Below are positions 10,949-24,254 of a stretch of 64,000 nucleotides of DNA, piece after piece. The first letter of the stretch is position 1. Every line of letters starts with the position of its first letter. The notes beneath the pieces are model-generated. The model was not told the origin of the DNA. It was given only the letters and a program-made list of their open reading frames with translations, and made no database searches. The position numbers and the translations under genes are program-made. Origin of the DNA: Pantoea nemavictus (GTDB taxonomy: Bacteria; Pseudomonadota; Gammaproteobacteria; Enterobacterales; Enterobacteriaceae); contig NZ_JBBGZW010000001.1 in NCBI RefSeq assembly GCF_037479095.1, forward strand, positions 992,001 to 1,056,000. The letters are read 5' to 3'.

Positions 10949-11641
10949 ATGTTTGAAAATGCCGTCCTGCGCTTACGTGCGCAACGTTTAGCACGCGCTA
11001 CGCGCCCGTTTCTGGCGCGCGGTAATCGTGTCATACGTTGCCAGCGCTGTTTGCTACCGCAGAAAAATTGTCTGTGCGCGACCATCCAGCCACAGCAAGC
11101 GCGTAGCCGCTTTTGCCTGGTGATGTTCGATAACGAGCCGATGAAGCCAAGCAATACCGGCAGGCTGATTGCCGATGTGCTGCCAGATACGCAGGCGTTT
11201 GGCTGGTCACGTACCGAACTTGATCCTGCATTGCTGGCAGCGGTTAAAAATGAGCATTATCAGCCGCTGGTCGTGTTTCCTGCTGCTTATGCTGATGCCG
11301 ATCGTGAAGTACTCACCTTCCCACCGCTCAGCGGTAAACCGCCGCTGTTTATCATGCTCGACGGTACCTGGACGGAGGCGCGTAAGATGTTTCGCAAAAG
11401 CCCGTGGCTGGATGCGCTGCCGGTGATGTCGCTCAACGTCTCCACTCCATCACGCTATACGCTGCGTGAAGCCCATGGTGAAGGTCAGCACTGCACTGCA
11501 GAAGTCGCCGCCGCGCTGCTGGAACAGACGGGCGATCTTGCCGCCGCCGCGGAACTGCAGCACTATTTCGCACGCTTCCGTCACGCTTATCTGGCGGGAA
11601 AGCCGCACCATCCCGTGCATAGCCTCGAAAATGTCCTTTAA
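10949..11641 (+). CDS. tapT: tRNA-uridine aminocarboxypropyltransferase (DTW family)
   Basis: This family (YfiP/TapT) transfers the 3-amino-3-carboxypropyl group of SAM to uridine 47 of tRNAs (acp3U). The 230-residue protein has the DTW-type motif DGTWTEARKM near residue 140, an N-terminal zinc-like CQRCLLPQKNCLC cluster (~31-43) and the family segment NEPMKPSNTGRLIADVLPDT. It sits between trxC and pat, as in E. coli apart from the extra lipoprotein gene that follows. No strong Shine-Dalgarno precedes the ATG. Confidence 0.93.
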   Translation: MFENAVLRLRAQRLARATRPFLARGNRVIRCQRCLLPQKNCLCATIQPQQARSRFCLVMFDNEPMKPSNTGRLIADVLPDTQAFGWSRTELDPALLAAVKNEHYQPLVVFPAAYADADREVLTFPPLSGKPPLFIMLDGTWTEARKMFRKSPWLDALPVMSLNVSTPSRYTLREAHGEGQHCTAEVAAALLEQTGDLAAAAELQHYFARFRHAYLAGKPHHPVHSLENVL

Positions 11642-11724
11642 GGATTTGCAGCTTTTGTAACCAGCCAGTTTGATTTATAGTCGCGCATCGCCACGGAGTT
11701 GGCCTTATATGCAAAGGATGCACG

Positions 11725-12495
11725 ATGAAAATTTTCTGGCTGCTGATGCTGCTGCTCACCGGCTGCAGCACCGCCCCACAACCCGACCGCGCTTTTCCGC
11801 CGCAGCTGCAATCTGCCAGCACCCGCCCAACCGCACTGATTTCAAGCAGCGCTTTGATGCCTGGCGATTTGTTGCTCTCATCCGCCACGTCACCACAATC
11901 GTGGGGAATTCGCCTGTTTACACTGACTGGCGTAAGCCATGCAGCGATTTATCTTGGCGATGAACAGGTCGCGGAAGCGGTTGGCAGCGGCGTTAAAATC
12001 ATTCCGCTAAATCATGCTATTGATGAAAGCAATAGTCTGTTGGTGCTGCGCGTGCCCGGCATGACCAGCGAGCAGATGCTGCGCTTACGGGAGTTTGCCG
12101 ATTTACAGCAAGGCAAAAAATACAACTTCAAGGGCATTGTAATGTTTATGCCGTTTATGGTGTCACGCCGTCTGTGTGAACTGCCGCTCGTCAATGAAGA
12201 GGTTCGCAGTGCCTGCCTTACCGCAATGGCCCGCGTGCAGTTAGCTGATGTTGACGATCCTCAAGCCAATCGCTTCTTCTGTTCCGAATTTGTATTGGCG
12301 GGCTATCGTCACGCGGGTATTGAACTGTTGCAGGGGCAGGCCAATTGGGTCAGCCCGGCGGATTTACTGCATTTACGTGACGGCGATGTCTCTGCATGGC
12401 AGGCGCAGCAGAATATGCAGTATGTCGGCCATTTAAAACGCTGGAATTTAAAAGAGATCCTCGGCCTGCGATCGGCGAATCGGCAAGTGCGGTAA
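11725..12495 (+). CDS. YaeF-like lipoprotein, permuted NlpC/P60 (papain-like) fold
   Basis: The 256-residue protein begins with a lipoprotein signal peptide (lipobox LLTGC, lipidated C14). The rest matches the circularly permuted papain-like YaeF/YiiX group. The catalytic His comes first (GVSHAAIYLG, H72) and the Cys late (RFFCSEFV, C186). PGDLLLSSATSP..GIRLF is also typical. It is expected in the envelope, acting on an amide or thioester bond, but the substrate is unknown. E. coli yaeF lies elsewhere (near proS), so its location between tapT and pat is different. The gene symbol is left blank because orthology is uncertain. Confidence 0.8.
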   Translation: MKIFWLLMLLLTGCSTAPQPDRAFPPQLQSASTRPTALISSSALMPGDLLLSSATSPQSWGIRLFTLTGVSHAAIYLGDEQVAEAVGSGVKIIPLNHAIDESNSLLVLRVPGMTSEQMLRLREFADLQQGKKYNFKGIVMFMPFMVSRRLCELPLVNEEVRSACLTAMARVQLADVDDPQANRFFCSEFVLAGYRHAGIELLQGQANWVSPADLLHLRDGDVSAWQAQQNMQYVGHLKRWNLKEILGLRSANRQVR

Positions 12496-12538
12496 AAAGC
12501 GTTTACAATCATGCCAATCTTGATAGCAGGAGCGGATG

Positions 12539-15196
12539 ATGAGCCAACGCGGACTGGAAGCGCTGTTACGACCTAAATCAATCGCGGTAATCGGTGCCTC
12601 GATTACACCGGGGCGCGCCGGCTACTTTATGATGCGTAATCTGCTGGCCGGCGGATTTAGCGGTCCGGTGTTGCCGGTGACGCCGAAGTATAAAGCGGTG
12701 AGCGGCGTGCTGGCCTGGCCCGATATCGCCAGCCTGCCCTTCGCGCCCGATCTCGCCATCATCTGCACCCACGCCAAACGTAATCTCGAACTGCTGCAAC
12801 AGTTGGGTGAAAAAGGCTGCAAAGCGTGCATTATTCTTTCGGCACCGGCCAGTCAGCTGGAAGAGCTGAAAGCCTGTGCCAGCCAATGGCAAATCCGCCT
12901 GCTCGGCCCGAACAGCTTAGGTTTGCTGGCGCCATGGCAAGGGCTGAATGCCAGCTTCTCACCGGTGCCGATTGCGAAAGGACGTATTGCCTTTATTTCA
13001 CAATCGGCTGCGGTCTCTAATACCATCCTGGATTGGGCGCAGCAGCGAAACCTCGGTTTCTCATGGTTTATCGCCTTGGGTGACAGCCTGGATATCGACG
13101 TCGATGACCTGTTAGATTTCCTCGCGCGCGACGGTAAAACCAGCGCCATTTTGCTGTATCTCGAACATCTGAGCGATGCGCGCCGCTTTGTTTCCGCCTC
13201 ACGCAGCGCCTCACGCAATAAACCCATTTTGGTAATAAAAAGTGGTCGTAGCCATCAGGCGCAGGCGATGATCGGCACCCGTAGCGGATTGGATGCTGCC
13301 TGGGATGCGGCGATTCAACGCGCTGGTTTACTGCGCGTGCAGGATACGCACGAACTCTTTACGGCGGTAGAGTCGCTCAGCCATATGCGCCCGTTACGCG
13401 GCGATCGGCTGATGATTATCAGCAACGGCGCGGCACCGGCTGCGCTGGCGCTCGATGAGCTGTATGCGCGCAACGGCAAGCTGGCGACGCTGAATGATGA
13501 GACATTACAGGCGCTGGCGGCGCTGCTGCCGGAAGGTGTCGGTCGCGGTAATCCGCTCGACTTAAAAGATGATGCAACACCTGCACGTTATGTAGCCTGC
13601 ATTGAACGGCTGCTGGATAGCCATGAACTGGATGCGCTGATGATCATTCATGCGCCAAGTGCCGTATCGCCTTCCAGCGAAACCGCCGAGCAGATTATCG
13701 CTGCGGTTGCCAAACATCCGCGTGGCAAGCAGGTCACGCTACTGACCAACTGGTGCGGCGAATACTCCTCACAGGCTGCGCGGCGCGCCTTTACGCAAGC
13801 CGGCATTCCCACCTGGCGTACGCCTGAAGGTACCGTCACCGCATTTATGCATCAGGTGGAGTACCGTCGTAACCAGAAACAGCTGCGCGAGACGCCCGCC
13901 TTACCGCTTGGTTTGACGCAGAACAGCGCGCAAGCGCACCAGCTGATTCAACAGGCGCTGGATAAGGGCATCACCATGCTGGATACCCATGAAGTGCAGC
14001 CGGTGCTGCAGGCTTACGGATTGGCAACGCTGCCGACCTGGATTGCCAGCGATAGCGCAGCCGCTGGCAAAATCGCCGATCAGATTGGCTATCCGGTGGC
14101 GCTCAAGCTGCGTTCACCGGACATTCCGCATAAATCTGAGGTGCAAGGCGTGATGCTTTATCTGCGAAGCGCTGCGGAAGTGGAACAAGCCGCTGAAGCC
14201 ATTTTCGATCGCGTGCGCGAAACCCATCCACAGGCGCATATAGACGGCCTGCTGGTACAGAGTATGGCGAATCGTGCCGGCGCCCAGGAATTGCGTGTGG
14301 TGGTTGAGCAGGATCCGCTGTTTGGTCCCATCATTCTGTTAGGCGAAGGCGGCGTGGAGTGGCAGCCAGATAAACAAGCCGCCGTGGCTTTACCGCCTTT
14401 GAATATGACGCTGGCACGTTATCTGGTGATTCAGGCGATGAAAAGCGGCAAAGTGCGCAGCCGTAGTGCGTTGAGGCCGCTGGATATCGCCGGACTTAGC
14501 CAGCTGCTGGTGCAGGTTTCCAACCTGGTGGTAGATTGCCCGGAGATTCAGCGACTGGATATTCACCCGCTGCTGGCGTCGGCCAATGAATTCACGCTGC
14601 TGGATGTCACGTTACAGCTGGCGCCGTTTGTTGGTGATAACGAAACACGCCTGGCGATCCGTCCTTATCCCCATCATCTGGAAGAGACGGTGCAGTTGAA
14701 AGATGGGCAATTTTGCCTGTTCCGGCCGATTCTGCCAGAAGATGAACCGCAACTGCGCGCCTTTATCGCTCAGGTAACCAAAGAAGATCTTTACTATCGC
14801 TACTTCAGCGAAATCAATGAGTTCACCCATGAAGATTTGGCGAATATGACGCAAATCGATTATGACCGGGAAATGGCCATAGTTGCGGTCCGCCAGCGCA
14901 ACGGCGTGGATGAGATTATCGGCGTGACGCGTGCGATTTCTGATGCCGATAATATCGACGCAGAATTTTCCGTTCTGGTGCGTTCTGATCTGAAAGGGTT
15001 GGGCATGGGCAGGCGCCTGCTGGAGAAGATGATTCGGTATACGCGCGATCATGGCCTGCAACAATTGAACGGTATCACCATGCCACACAATACCGGCATG
15101 ATCACGCTGGCTCGAAAACTCAATTTTCGCGTGAATATTCAACTGGATGATGGCATTGTCAGCCTGAATTTACCGCTGAGCGATGTCATCAGCTAA
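12539..15196 (+). CDS. pat: Protein lysine acetyltransferase Pat (YfiQ/PatZ)
   Basis: Pat acetylates lysines of acetyl-CoA synthetase and other proteins, switching acetate activation off. The 885-residue protein has an N-terminal NDP-forming acyl-CoA synthetase-like part (CoA-binding SIAVIGAS.TPGRAG, ~14-27), the ATP-grasp part (~480-690, GYPVALKLRSPDIPHKSEVQG) and a C-terminal GNAT domain (~725-880, with acetyl-CoA loop RSDLKGLGMGRRLLEKM). Two ATGs are adjacent. 12539 has the better distance from AGGAG (12528-12532) and gives the family start MSQRGLEALLRPKSI. Confidence 0.96.
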   Translation: MSQRGLEALLRPKSIAVIGASITPGRAGYFMMRNLLAGGFSGPVLPVTPKYKAVSGVLAWPDIASLPFAPDLAIICTHAKRNLELLQQLGEKGCKACIILSAPASQLEELKACASQWQIRLLGPNSLGLLAPWQGLNASFSPVPIAKGRIAFISQSAAVSNTILDWAQQRNLGFSWFIALGDSLDIDVDDLLDFLARDGKTSAILLYLEHLSDARRFVSASRSASRNKPILVIKSGRSHQAQAMIGTRSGLDAAWDAAIQRAGLLRVQDTHELFTAVESLSHMRPLRGDRLMIISNGAAPAALALDELYARNGKLATLNDETLQALAALLPEGVGRGNPLDLKDDATPARYVACIERLLDSHELDALMIIHAPSAVSPSSETAEQIIAAVAKHPRGKQVTLLTNWCGEYSSQAARRAFTQAGIPTWRTPEGTVTAFMHQVEYRRNQKQLRETPALPLGLTQNSAQAHQLIQQALDKGITMLDTHEVQPVLQAYGLATLPTWIASDSAAAGKIADQIGYPVALKLRSPDIPHKSEVQGVMLYLRSAAEVEQAAEAIFDRVRETHPQAHIDGLLVQSMANRAGAQELRVVVEQDPLFGPIILLGEGGVEWQPDKQAAVALPPLNMTLARYLVIQAMKSGKVRSRSALRPLDIAGLSQLLVQVSNLVVDCPEIQRLDIHPLLASANEFTLLDVTLQLAPFVGDNETRLAIRPYPHHLEETVQLKDGQFCLFRPILPEDEPQLRAFIAQVTKEDLYYRYFSEINEFTHEDLANMTQIDYDREMAIVAVRQRNGVDEIIGVTRAISDADNIDAEFSVLVRSDLKGLGMGRRLLEKMIRYTRDHGLQQLNGITMPHNTGMITLARKLNFRVNIQLDDGIVSLNLPLSDVIS

Positions 15197-15312
15197 CCTG
15201 TACAGAAAGGTAAAAATCCTGCTCTGCAGGCCGGTTGATGGTATTATTTAACGTTAGGATCATGATTTGATGGCAAAAGGCCATGCAATGAACAGAGAAG
15301 AAGTGCACTGTG

Positions 15313-16668
15313 ATGTTGTCTAAATTTAAACGTAATAAACACCAACAACACCTCGCACAGCTGCCTAAACTGTCACAATCCGTGTCGGATCTGACGACGC
15401 TTTACTCGCCCGCCGAGTTTCGCGAAACCCTGCTGACGAAAATAGCCACGGCAGAAAAGCGTATCTGCATCACGGCGCTGTATCTGGAAAATGATGACGG
15501 CGGCCGGGGAATAATGCAGGCGCTGTACGCGGCGCGTCAGGCTCGTCCAGAGTTAGATGTCTGCATTCTGGTCGACTGGCATCGTGCGCAGCGTGGTCGT
15601 ATTGGCGCCGCACGCGGCGTGACCAATGCTGATTGGTATTGCGAAATGGCGGCTCAGCATCCCGATATCGCCATCCCGGTTTATGGCATTCCGGTGAATA
15701 CGCGTGAAGCGCTCGGCGTGCTGCATCTCAAAGGTTTCATCATTGATGATACGCTGCTCTACAGCGGTGCGAGCCTGAACGATGTTTATCTCCATCAGCA
15801 TGATAAATATCGTTATGATCGCTATCAGTTGATCCGTAATCCGCAGCTGACCGATACCATGTATGCGTGGATCTGCGAAAATCTTAAAGAATCTGACGCG
15901 GTCAACCGCCTCGATAAAACTGAGCGCCCTTCCAGCCCGGAAATAAAGAACGAAACGCGTCAATTTCGTCAGGAGCTGCGCAGCTTTAATTATCAGTTCA
16001 CGGGCAATGCAGATAATGAATCCCTTGCCGTCACCCCACTGGTTGGCTTGGGTAAACGCAGTCTGCTGAACAAAACCATCTTCCATTTGATGCCCTGCGC
16101 CGAGCGTAAGCTAACGCTGTGTACACCCTATTTCAACTTGCCGGCTATTCTGGTGCGCAATCTGATTCATTTACTGCGCCAGGGTAAGGAAGTGGAGATC
16201 ATCATCGGCGATAAAACCGCCAATGACTTTTATATCCCGCCAGAACAGCCGTTCAAGATTATCGGTGCTTTGCCGTATCTTTATGAAATTAACCTGCGTC
16301 GCTTCCTTAGCCGTCTTCAGTATTACGTGAATAATGGTCAGCTGACCGTGCGCTTGTGGAAAGATGGCGAAAACAGTTATCACCTGAAAGGCATCTGGGT
16401 TGATGACGAATGGATGATGATTACCGGTAATAATCTCAATCCACGCGCGTGGCGACTTGATCTGGAAAACGCGGTGCTGATTCACGATCCTCGCAATGAG
16501 TTAGCTGAACAACGTGAGAAAGAGTTGGCGTTGATTCGTGAGCATACGTCTGTGGTGCAGCATTTCCGCGAGTTGGAAAGCATCTCAGATTATCCAGCTA
16601 AGGTACGTAAACTGATTCGCCGCCTGCGTCGTATCCGTATTGACCGCTTGATTAGCCGTCTGCTCTAG
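15313..16668 (+). CDS. pssA: Phosphatidylserine synthase
   Basis: PssA condenses CDP-diacylglycerol with serine, the first step to phosphatidylethanolamine, and works as a ribosome- or membrane-associated phospholipase D-type enzyme. The 451 residues equal E. coli PssA. The two HxKxxxxD signatures are HLKGFIIDD (H138) and HLKGIWVDD (~357). A basic C-terminus (KVRKLIRRLRRIRIDRLI) fits peripheral membrane binding. The ATG at 15313 is preferred over the GTG at 15310. yfiM follows after 3 bases, so the two are likely co-transcribed. Confidence 0.97.
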   Translation: MLSKFKRNKHQQHLAQLPKLSQSVSDLTTLYSPAEFRETLLTKIATAEKRICITALYLENDDGGRGIMQALYAARQARPELDVCILVDWHRAQRGRIGAARGVTNADWYCEMAAQHPDIAIPVYGIPVNTREALGVLHLKGFIIDDTLLYSGASLNDVYLHQHDKYRYDRYQLIRNPQLTDTMYAWICENLKESDAVNRLDKTERPSSPEIKNETRQFRQELRSFNYQFTGNADNESLAVTPLVGLGKRSLLNKTIFHLMPCAERKLTLCTPYFNLPAILVRNLIHLLRQGKEVEIIIGDKTANDFYIPPEQPFKIIGALPYLYEINLRRFLSRLQYYVNNGQLTVRLWKDGENSYHLKGIWVDDEWMMITGNNLNPRAWRLDLENAVLIHDPRNELAEQREKELALIREHTSVVQHFRELESISDYPAKVRKLIRRLRRIRIDRLISRLL

Positions 16669-16671
16669 CCG

Positions 16672-16992
16672 ATGCGTGCGCTTATCCTCTGCGTGGTTTT
16701 GCTGTGTAGTGGATGCGCGCACGTTGCGCAGGATAACTGGACGGGCAAAGATAAAGCAGAACACTTCTTCTCATCTGCGGCGCTGGCCGCGGCAGGCAGC
16801 GAGATATCTCAACATCAGCATCAAAGCCGTGGGAAAAATTTGCGCTTCGGCTTTCTGTTTTCATTAAGTTTTGGTGTGGGTAAAGAGTTATATGACAGCC
16901 GCTCAACGGGGAGCGGCTGGAGTTGGAAAGATCTTAGCTGGGATGTTGCCGGCGCTGCCAGCGGTATCGCGCTTTGGAATTTAAGCCAGTAA
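16672..16992 (+). CDS. yfiM: Small lipoprotein YfiM
   Basis: This is a 106-residue predicted lipoprotein (signal MRALILCVVLLCSGC, lipidated C15) of unknown function. The mature part has the conserved DKAEHFFSSAALAAAGSE and FGVGKELYDS segments and hydrophobic patches. It begins 3 bases after the pssA stop, the same neighbour as in E. coli. The stop abuts the converging kgtP stop. Confidence 0.9.
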   Translation: MRALILCVVLLCSGCAHVAQDNWTGKDKAEHFFSSAALAAAGSEISQHQHQSRGKNLRFGFLFSLSFGVGKELYDSRSTGSGWSWKDLSWDVAGAASGIALWNLSQ

Positions 16993-18297
16993 CTACAGCG
17001 CAATCCCCTTCCCTTTTCGATGCAGCATAAGCGAGACCAGAAACGCCAATGCTCCCATCGCCGAGACATACCAGAAGAAACTGGTTTCAATGCCTTCCCG
17101 CTTCAGCAGTAGTGCCACGTACTCTGCAGAACCACCAAAAATCGCATTCGCGACCGCATAGGATAGCCCAACCCCCAGTGCGCGGACTTCTGGCGGGAAC
17201 ATTTCGGCCTTCAAAATGCCGCTGATGGCGGTATAGAAGCTGGTAATGATCAGCGCCAGCATAATTAATACAAATGCCAGCCAACTGCTCTGTACATTTT
17301 GCAGCAGCATCAGAATGGGGACGGTACAAATTGCCGCGCCAGCGCCAAAAATCATCATTGATGCGCGGCGGCCAATTTTGTCTGACAATGCGCCAACAAT
17401 CGGCTGAATTAGCATGAATACCAATAATGCGCCGGTCATTAAGCCACTGGCGCTGCGGGCGTCCATTCCCGCGGTATTGACCAGGTATTTTTGCATATAA
17501 GTGGTGAAGGTATAGAAGCTGAGCGAACCGCCTGCAGTGAACCCTAGCACCATCAGAAAGGCACGCGAGTGATTACGCAGCAACCCCATAATACTGCCGG
17601 CATCTCGGTGTTCTCGGTGTTTTTTCTCTGATGTTTCATTGAGAGAACGACGCAACCACAGTGCAACGACAGCCAGGATAGCGCCGAGGAAGAATGGGAT
17701 ACGCCAGCCCCAGCTGCGGAGCTCTTCATCGCTAAGGATTTGTTGCAATACTACGACAGTCAGCACTGCCAGTAATTGACCACCAATTAACGTCACATAC
17801 TGGAAAGAGGCGTAAAATCCTTTTCTTCCTTCCAGCGCCACTTCGCTCATATAGGTGGCGCTCGTACCATACTCGCCACCAACCGATAAGCCCTGGAACA
17901 TACGCGCCAGCAGGAGAATGACTGGGGCGGCTATTCCAATTTCGCTAAAGCCCGGTAAACAGGCGATGACTAACGACCCCAGACACATCATGCACACTGA
18001 GATCAACATTGAGGCTTTACGGCCGTGGCGATCGGCAATGTATCCAAACAACCATCCACCGATCGGACGCATTAAAAAGCCCGCTGCAAAAACGCCCGCA
18101 GTTTGCAGCAGTTGCGTGGTGGTATCACCGCTAGGGAAGAAGACGTGGGCAAAATAGAGTGAGAAGAAAGAATAGACATAGAAATCAAACCATTCGACTA
18201 AATTGCCGGATGAAGCGCCAACAATCGCCCAGATGCGCTGTTTACTGTCGGCTGCTGCTTCAGATAGTGCCACTTTTTGTTGTTGTGAGTTTGTCAT
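16993..18297 (-). CDS. kgtP: Alpha-ketoglutarate/proton symporter KgtP
   Basis: KgtP is an MFS proton symporter that imports 2-oxoglutarate. The 434-residue protein has 12 membrane helices and the sugar/metabolite-transporter signatures [18 protein letters not shown] and [17 protein letters not shown], closely matching E. coli KgtP. The start at 18297 is supported by AGAGGT 5 bases upstream. A longer reading from 18402 would add 35 residues with no family match. It lies next to an rRNA operon, as in E. coli (kgtP-rrnG-clpB). Confidence 0.95.
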   Translation of the reverse strand: MTNSQQQKVALSEAAADSKQRIWAIVGASSGNLVEWFDFYVYSFFSLYFAHVFFPSGDTTTQLLQTAGVFAAGFLMRPIGGWLFGYIADRHGRKASMLISVCMMCLGSLVIACLPGFSEIGIAAPVILLLARMFQGLSVGGEYGTSATYMSEVALEGRKGFYASFQYVTLIGGQLLAVLTVVVLQQILSDEELRSWGWRIPFFLGAILAVVALWLRRSLNETSEKKHREHRDAGSIMGLLRNHSRAFLMVLGFTAGGSLSFYTFTTYMQKYLVNTAGMDARSASGLMTGALLVFMLIQPIVGALSDKIGRRASMMIFGAGAAICTVPILMLLQNVQSSWLAFVLIMLALIITSFYTAISGILKAEMFPPEVRALGVGLSYAVANAIFGGSAEYVALLLKREGIETSFFWYVSAMGALAFLVSLMLHRKGKGIAL

Positions 18298-18495
18298 GCT
18301 TACCTCTTTTCCTTGCGAAGAATTAACGCCAAAGGATTTAGTAAAGCATCTATCTGCTGCTTGCGGGGATTGTCGCTGCCTGTGGATGGAAAATTGTGAC
18401 AAGGAGAGAATTTTGCAGAGGAATTCTTTCAGTTTTTCAGTTAATTCGGGGATCTAATGAGGTCTTCAATTAGTAAAACTTACCGGACTCAAGAC

Positions 18496-18527
18496 GAAAA
18501 AAAGCCCTGAACTTCCGTTCAGGGCTT
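18496..18527 (-). terminator. rRNA operon terminator
   Basis: On the minus strand, GCCCTGAACGGAAGTTCAGGGC is followed by TTTTTTTCG, 14 bases past the 5S gene. Confidence 0.92.
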
Positions 18528-18540
18528 CTTCACCTAATTA

Positions 18541-18660
18541 ATGCCTGGCAGTTCCCTACTCTCGCATGGGGAGACCCCACACTACCATCGGCGCTACGGC
18601 GTTTCACTTCTGAGTTCGGCATGGGGTCAGGTGGGACCACCGCGCTAAAGCCGCCAGGCA
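18541..18660 (-). rRNA. rrf: 5S ribosomal RNA
   Basis: The reverse complement starts TGCCTGGCGGC and ends GCCAGGCAT, 120 nt. It agrees with enterobacterial 5S rRNA over its length, including CCACCTGACCCCATGCCGAA. Confidence 0.97.
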
Positions 18661-18758
18661 AATTCTGTTTCGTTCGCGTAGCCCTCAAAGGCGCCGCAAA
18701 CCAGTCCGTGAACAAGCTGAAAATCCGGTCTCTCAGACCAAAACGCCTCTGGCGTTGT

Positions 18759-21665
<2,907 letters not shown>

Positions 21666-21794
21666 TCACAACCCACAGGCGTTTTGCAACGCTCGGGACT
21701 GTAAGCATTTGAGAGACTCGAACGCATCGTGATTTCATTCCTATTACGGAGAATGAAAACAACACGTCGTTTCAATTTTCAGCTTGTTCCGGAT

Positions 21795-21806
21795 TGTTAA
21801 AGAGCA
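21795..21806 (-). promoter_or_regulatory. Spacer boxA antitermination signal before 23S
   Basis: The minus strand reads TGCTCTTTAACA, identical to the enterobacterial boxA bound by NusB/S10, ~130 nt upstream of the 23S start. Confidence 0.8.
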
Positions 21807-21866
21807 TAATACTTCGCAGCACACCGTTTCCGGTACGCTCTGAAGTATTGTTTTGAGTCACTGTAA

Positions 21867-21942
21867 TGGTGGAGCTAAGCGGGATCGAACCGCTGACCTC
21901 CTGCGTGCAAGGCAGGCGCTCTCCCAGCTGAGCTATAGCCCC
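21867..21942 (-). tRNA. tRNA-Ala (UGC)
   Basis: A 76 nt cloverleaf starts GGGGCTATAGCTCAGCTGGG and ends with encoded CCA. The anticodon loop CTTGCAC gives UGC. It is in the 16S-23S spacer, nearer to the 23S gene. Confidence 0.96.
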
Positions 21943-22090
21943 ATACAGTTACTGCAGAGACCACTACTACCACTCACCAGGAGTCACATTCATCAAATGA
22001 GAAATGTTAATTTCTTCTCAGGCAAGGCATGCGTAAGGGAAGTTTACTTTCGTAAACGACCGCGCGCATAACGCAGCATGAGGAGAAATT

Positions 22091-22167
<77 letters not shown>

Positions 22168-22240
22168 GTAGAGGTTTTTTCTGCTCGTTACTTTCTATCA
22201 GACAATCTGTGTGAGCACTTCGCGGGAAGGTATCCTCAGG

Positions 22241-23780
<1,540 letters not shown>

Positions 23781-23933
23781 AAGTTTGATTTGCTTAAACA
23801 AGTTAAGCGATGCTCATCTGTAAAACGTCATAATGAATTTCATTATGTGTTCACTCGTGAGACTTGATATTTTTTTGCGTCCGGAGACGCTGATATCAAT
23901 CCTGCGAGTGCCCACACAGATTGTCTGATAAAT

Positions 23934-23944
23934 TGTTAAAGAGC
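23934..23944 (-). promoter_or_regulatory. Leader boxA antitermination signal
   Basis: The minus strand reads GCTCTTTAACA within the rRNA leader, ~155 nt upstream of mature 16S. Confidence 0.75.
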
Positions 23945-23984
23945 GTTGCGAACAGCGGGTTAACCGCCTGTCGCGAGGTGGCGT

Positions 23985-24012
23985 ATATTACGCTTTCCTC
24001 CTTCAGAGTCAA
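23985..24012 (-). promoter_or_regulatory. rRNA promoter P2
   Basis: On the minus strand, -35 TTGACT (24012-24007), 16 bp spacer, -10 TAATAT (23990-23985). Confidence 0.8.
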
Positions 24013-24105
24013 ACACTTTTTTCAGCGTTTTCATCCGGCGGGATGAATTTCTTCACTCCCTGCTGAGCCGTCTGCGTTGCCGCTTTGCCGTCTCAGTGGT
24101 GGCGC

Positions 24106-24133
24106 ATTATAGGGAGTTATTCGGAGGTGACAA
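24106..24133 (-). promoter_or_regulatory. rRNA promoter P1 with GC discriminator
   Basis: On the minus strand, -35 TTGTCA (24133-24128), 16 bp spacer, -10 TATAAT (24111-24106), then discriminator GCGCC. This matches E. coli rrn P1. An AT-rich stretch upstream (24134-24160) could be the UP element. The GC discriminator is the feature targeted by ppGpp/DksA. Confidence 0.9.
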
Positions 24134-24213
24134 GTGCAAATTCAAAGTTTTTGCACGACCGCTCACTTTTCAGGCTATACGTTGTAAAAACCAGCTAATT
24201 CTTGCGATAAGAC

Positions 24214-24242
24214 CAAAAAAAATGGGCCCGAAGGCCCGTTTT
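24214..24242 (-). terminator. clpB terminator
   Basis: On the minus strand, AACGGGCC-TTCG-GGCCCATT is followed by TTTTTTGG, 13 bases past the clpB stop. The TTCG loop gives a stable hairpin. Confidence 0.88.
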
Positions 24243-24254
24243 AATCACAATGGA

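Noticed and set aside
15553..16086. 177-codon frame opposite pssA
   Set aside because: Antisense shadow of pssA, with no start context.
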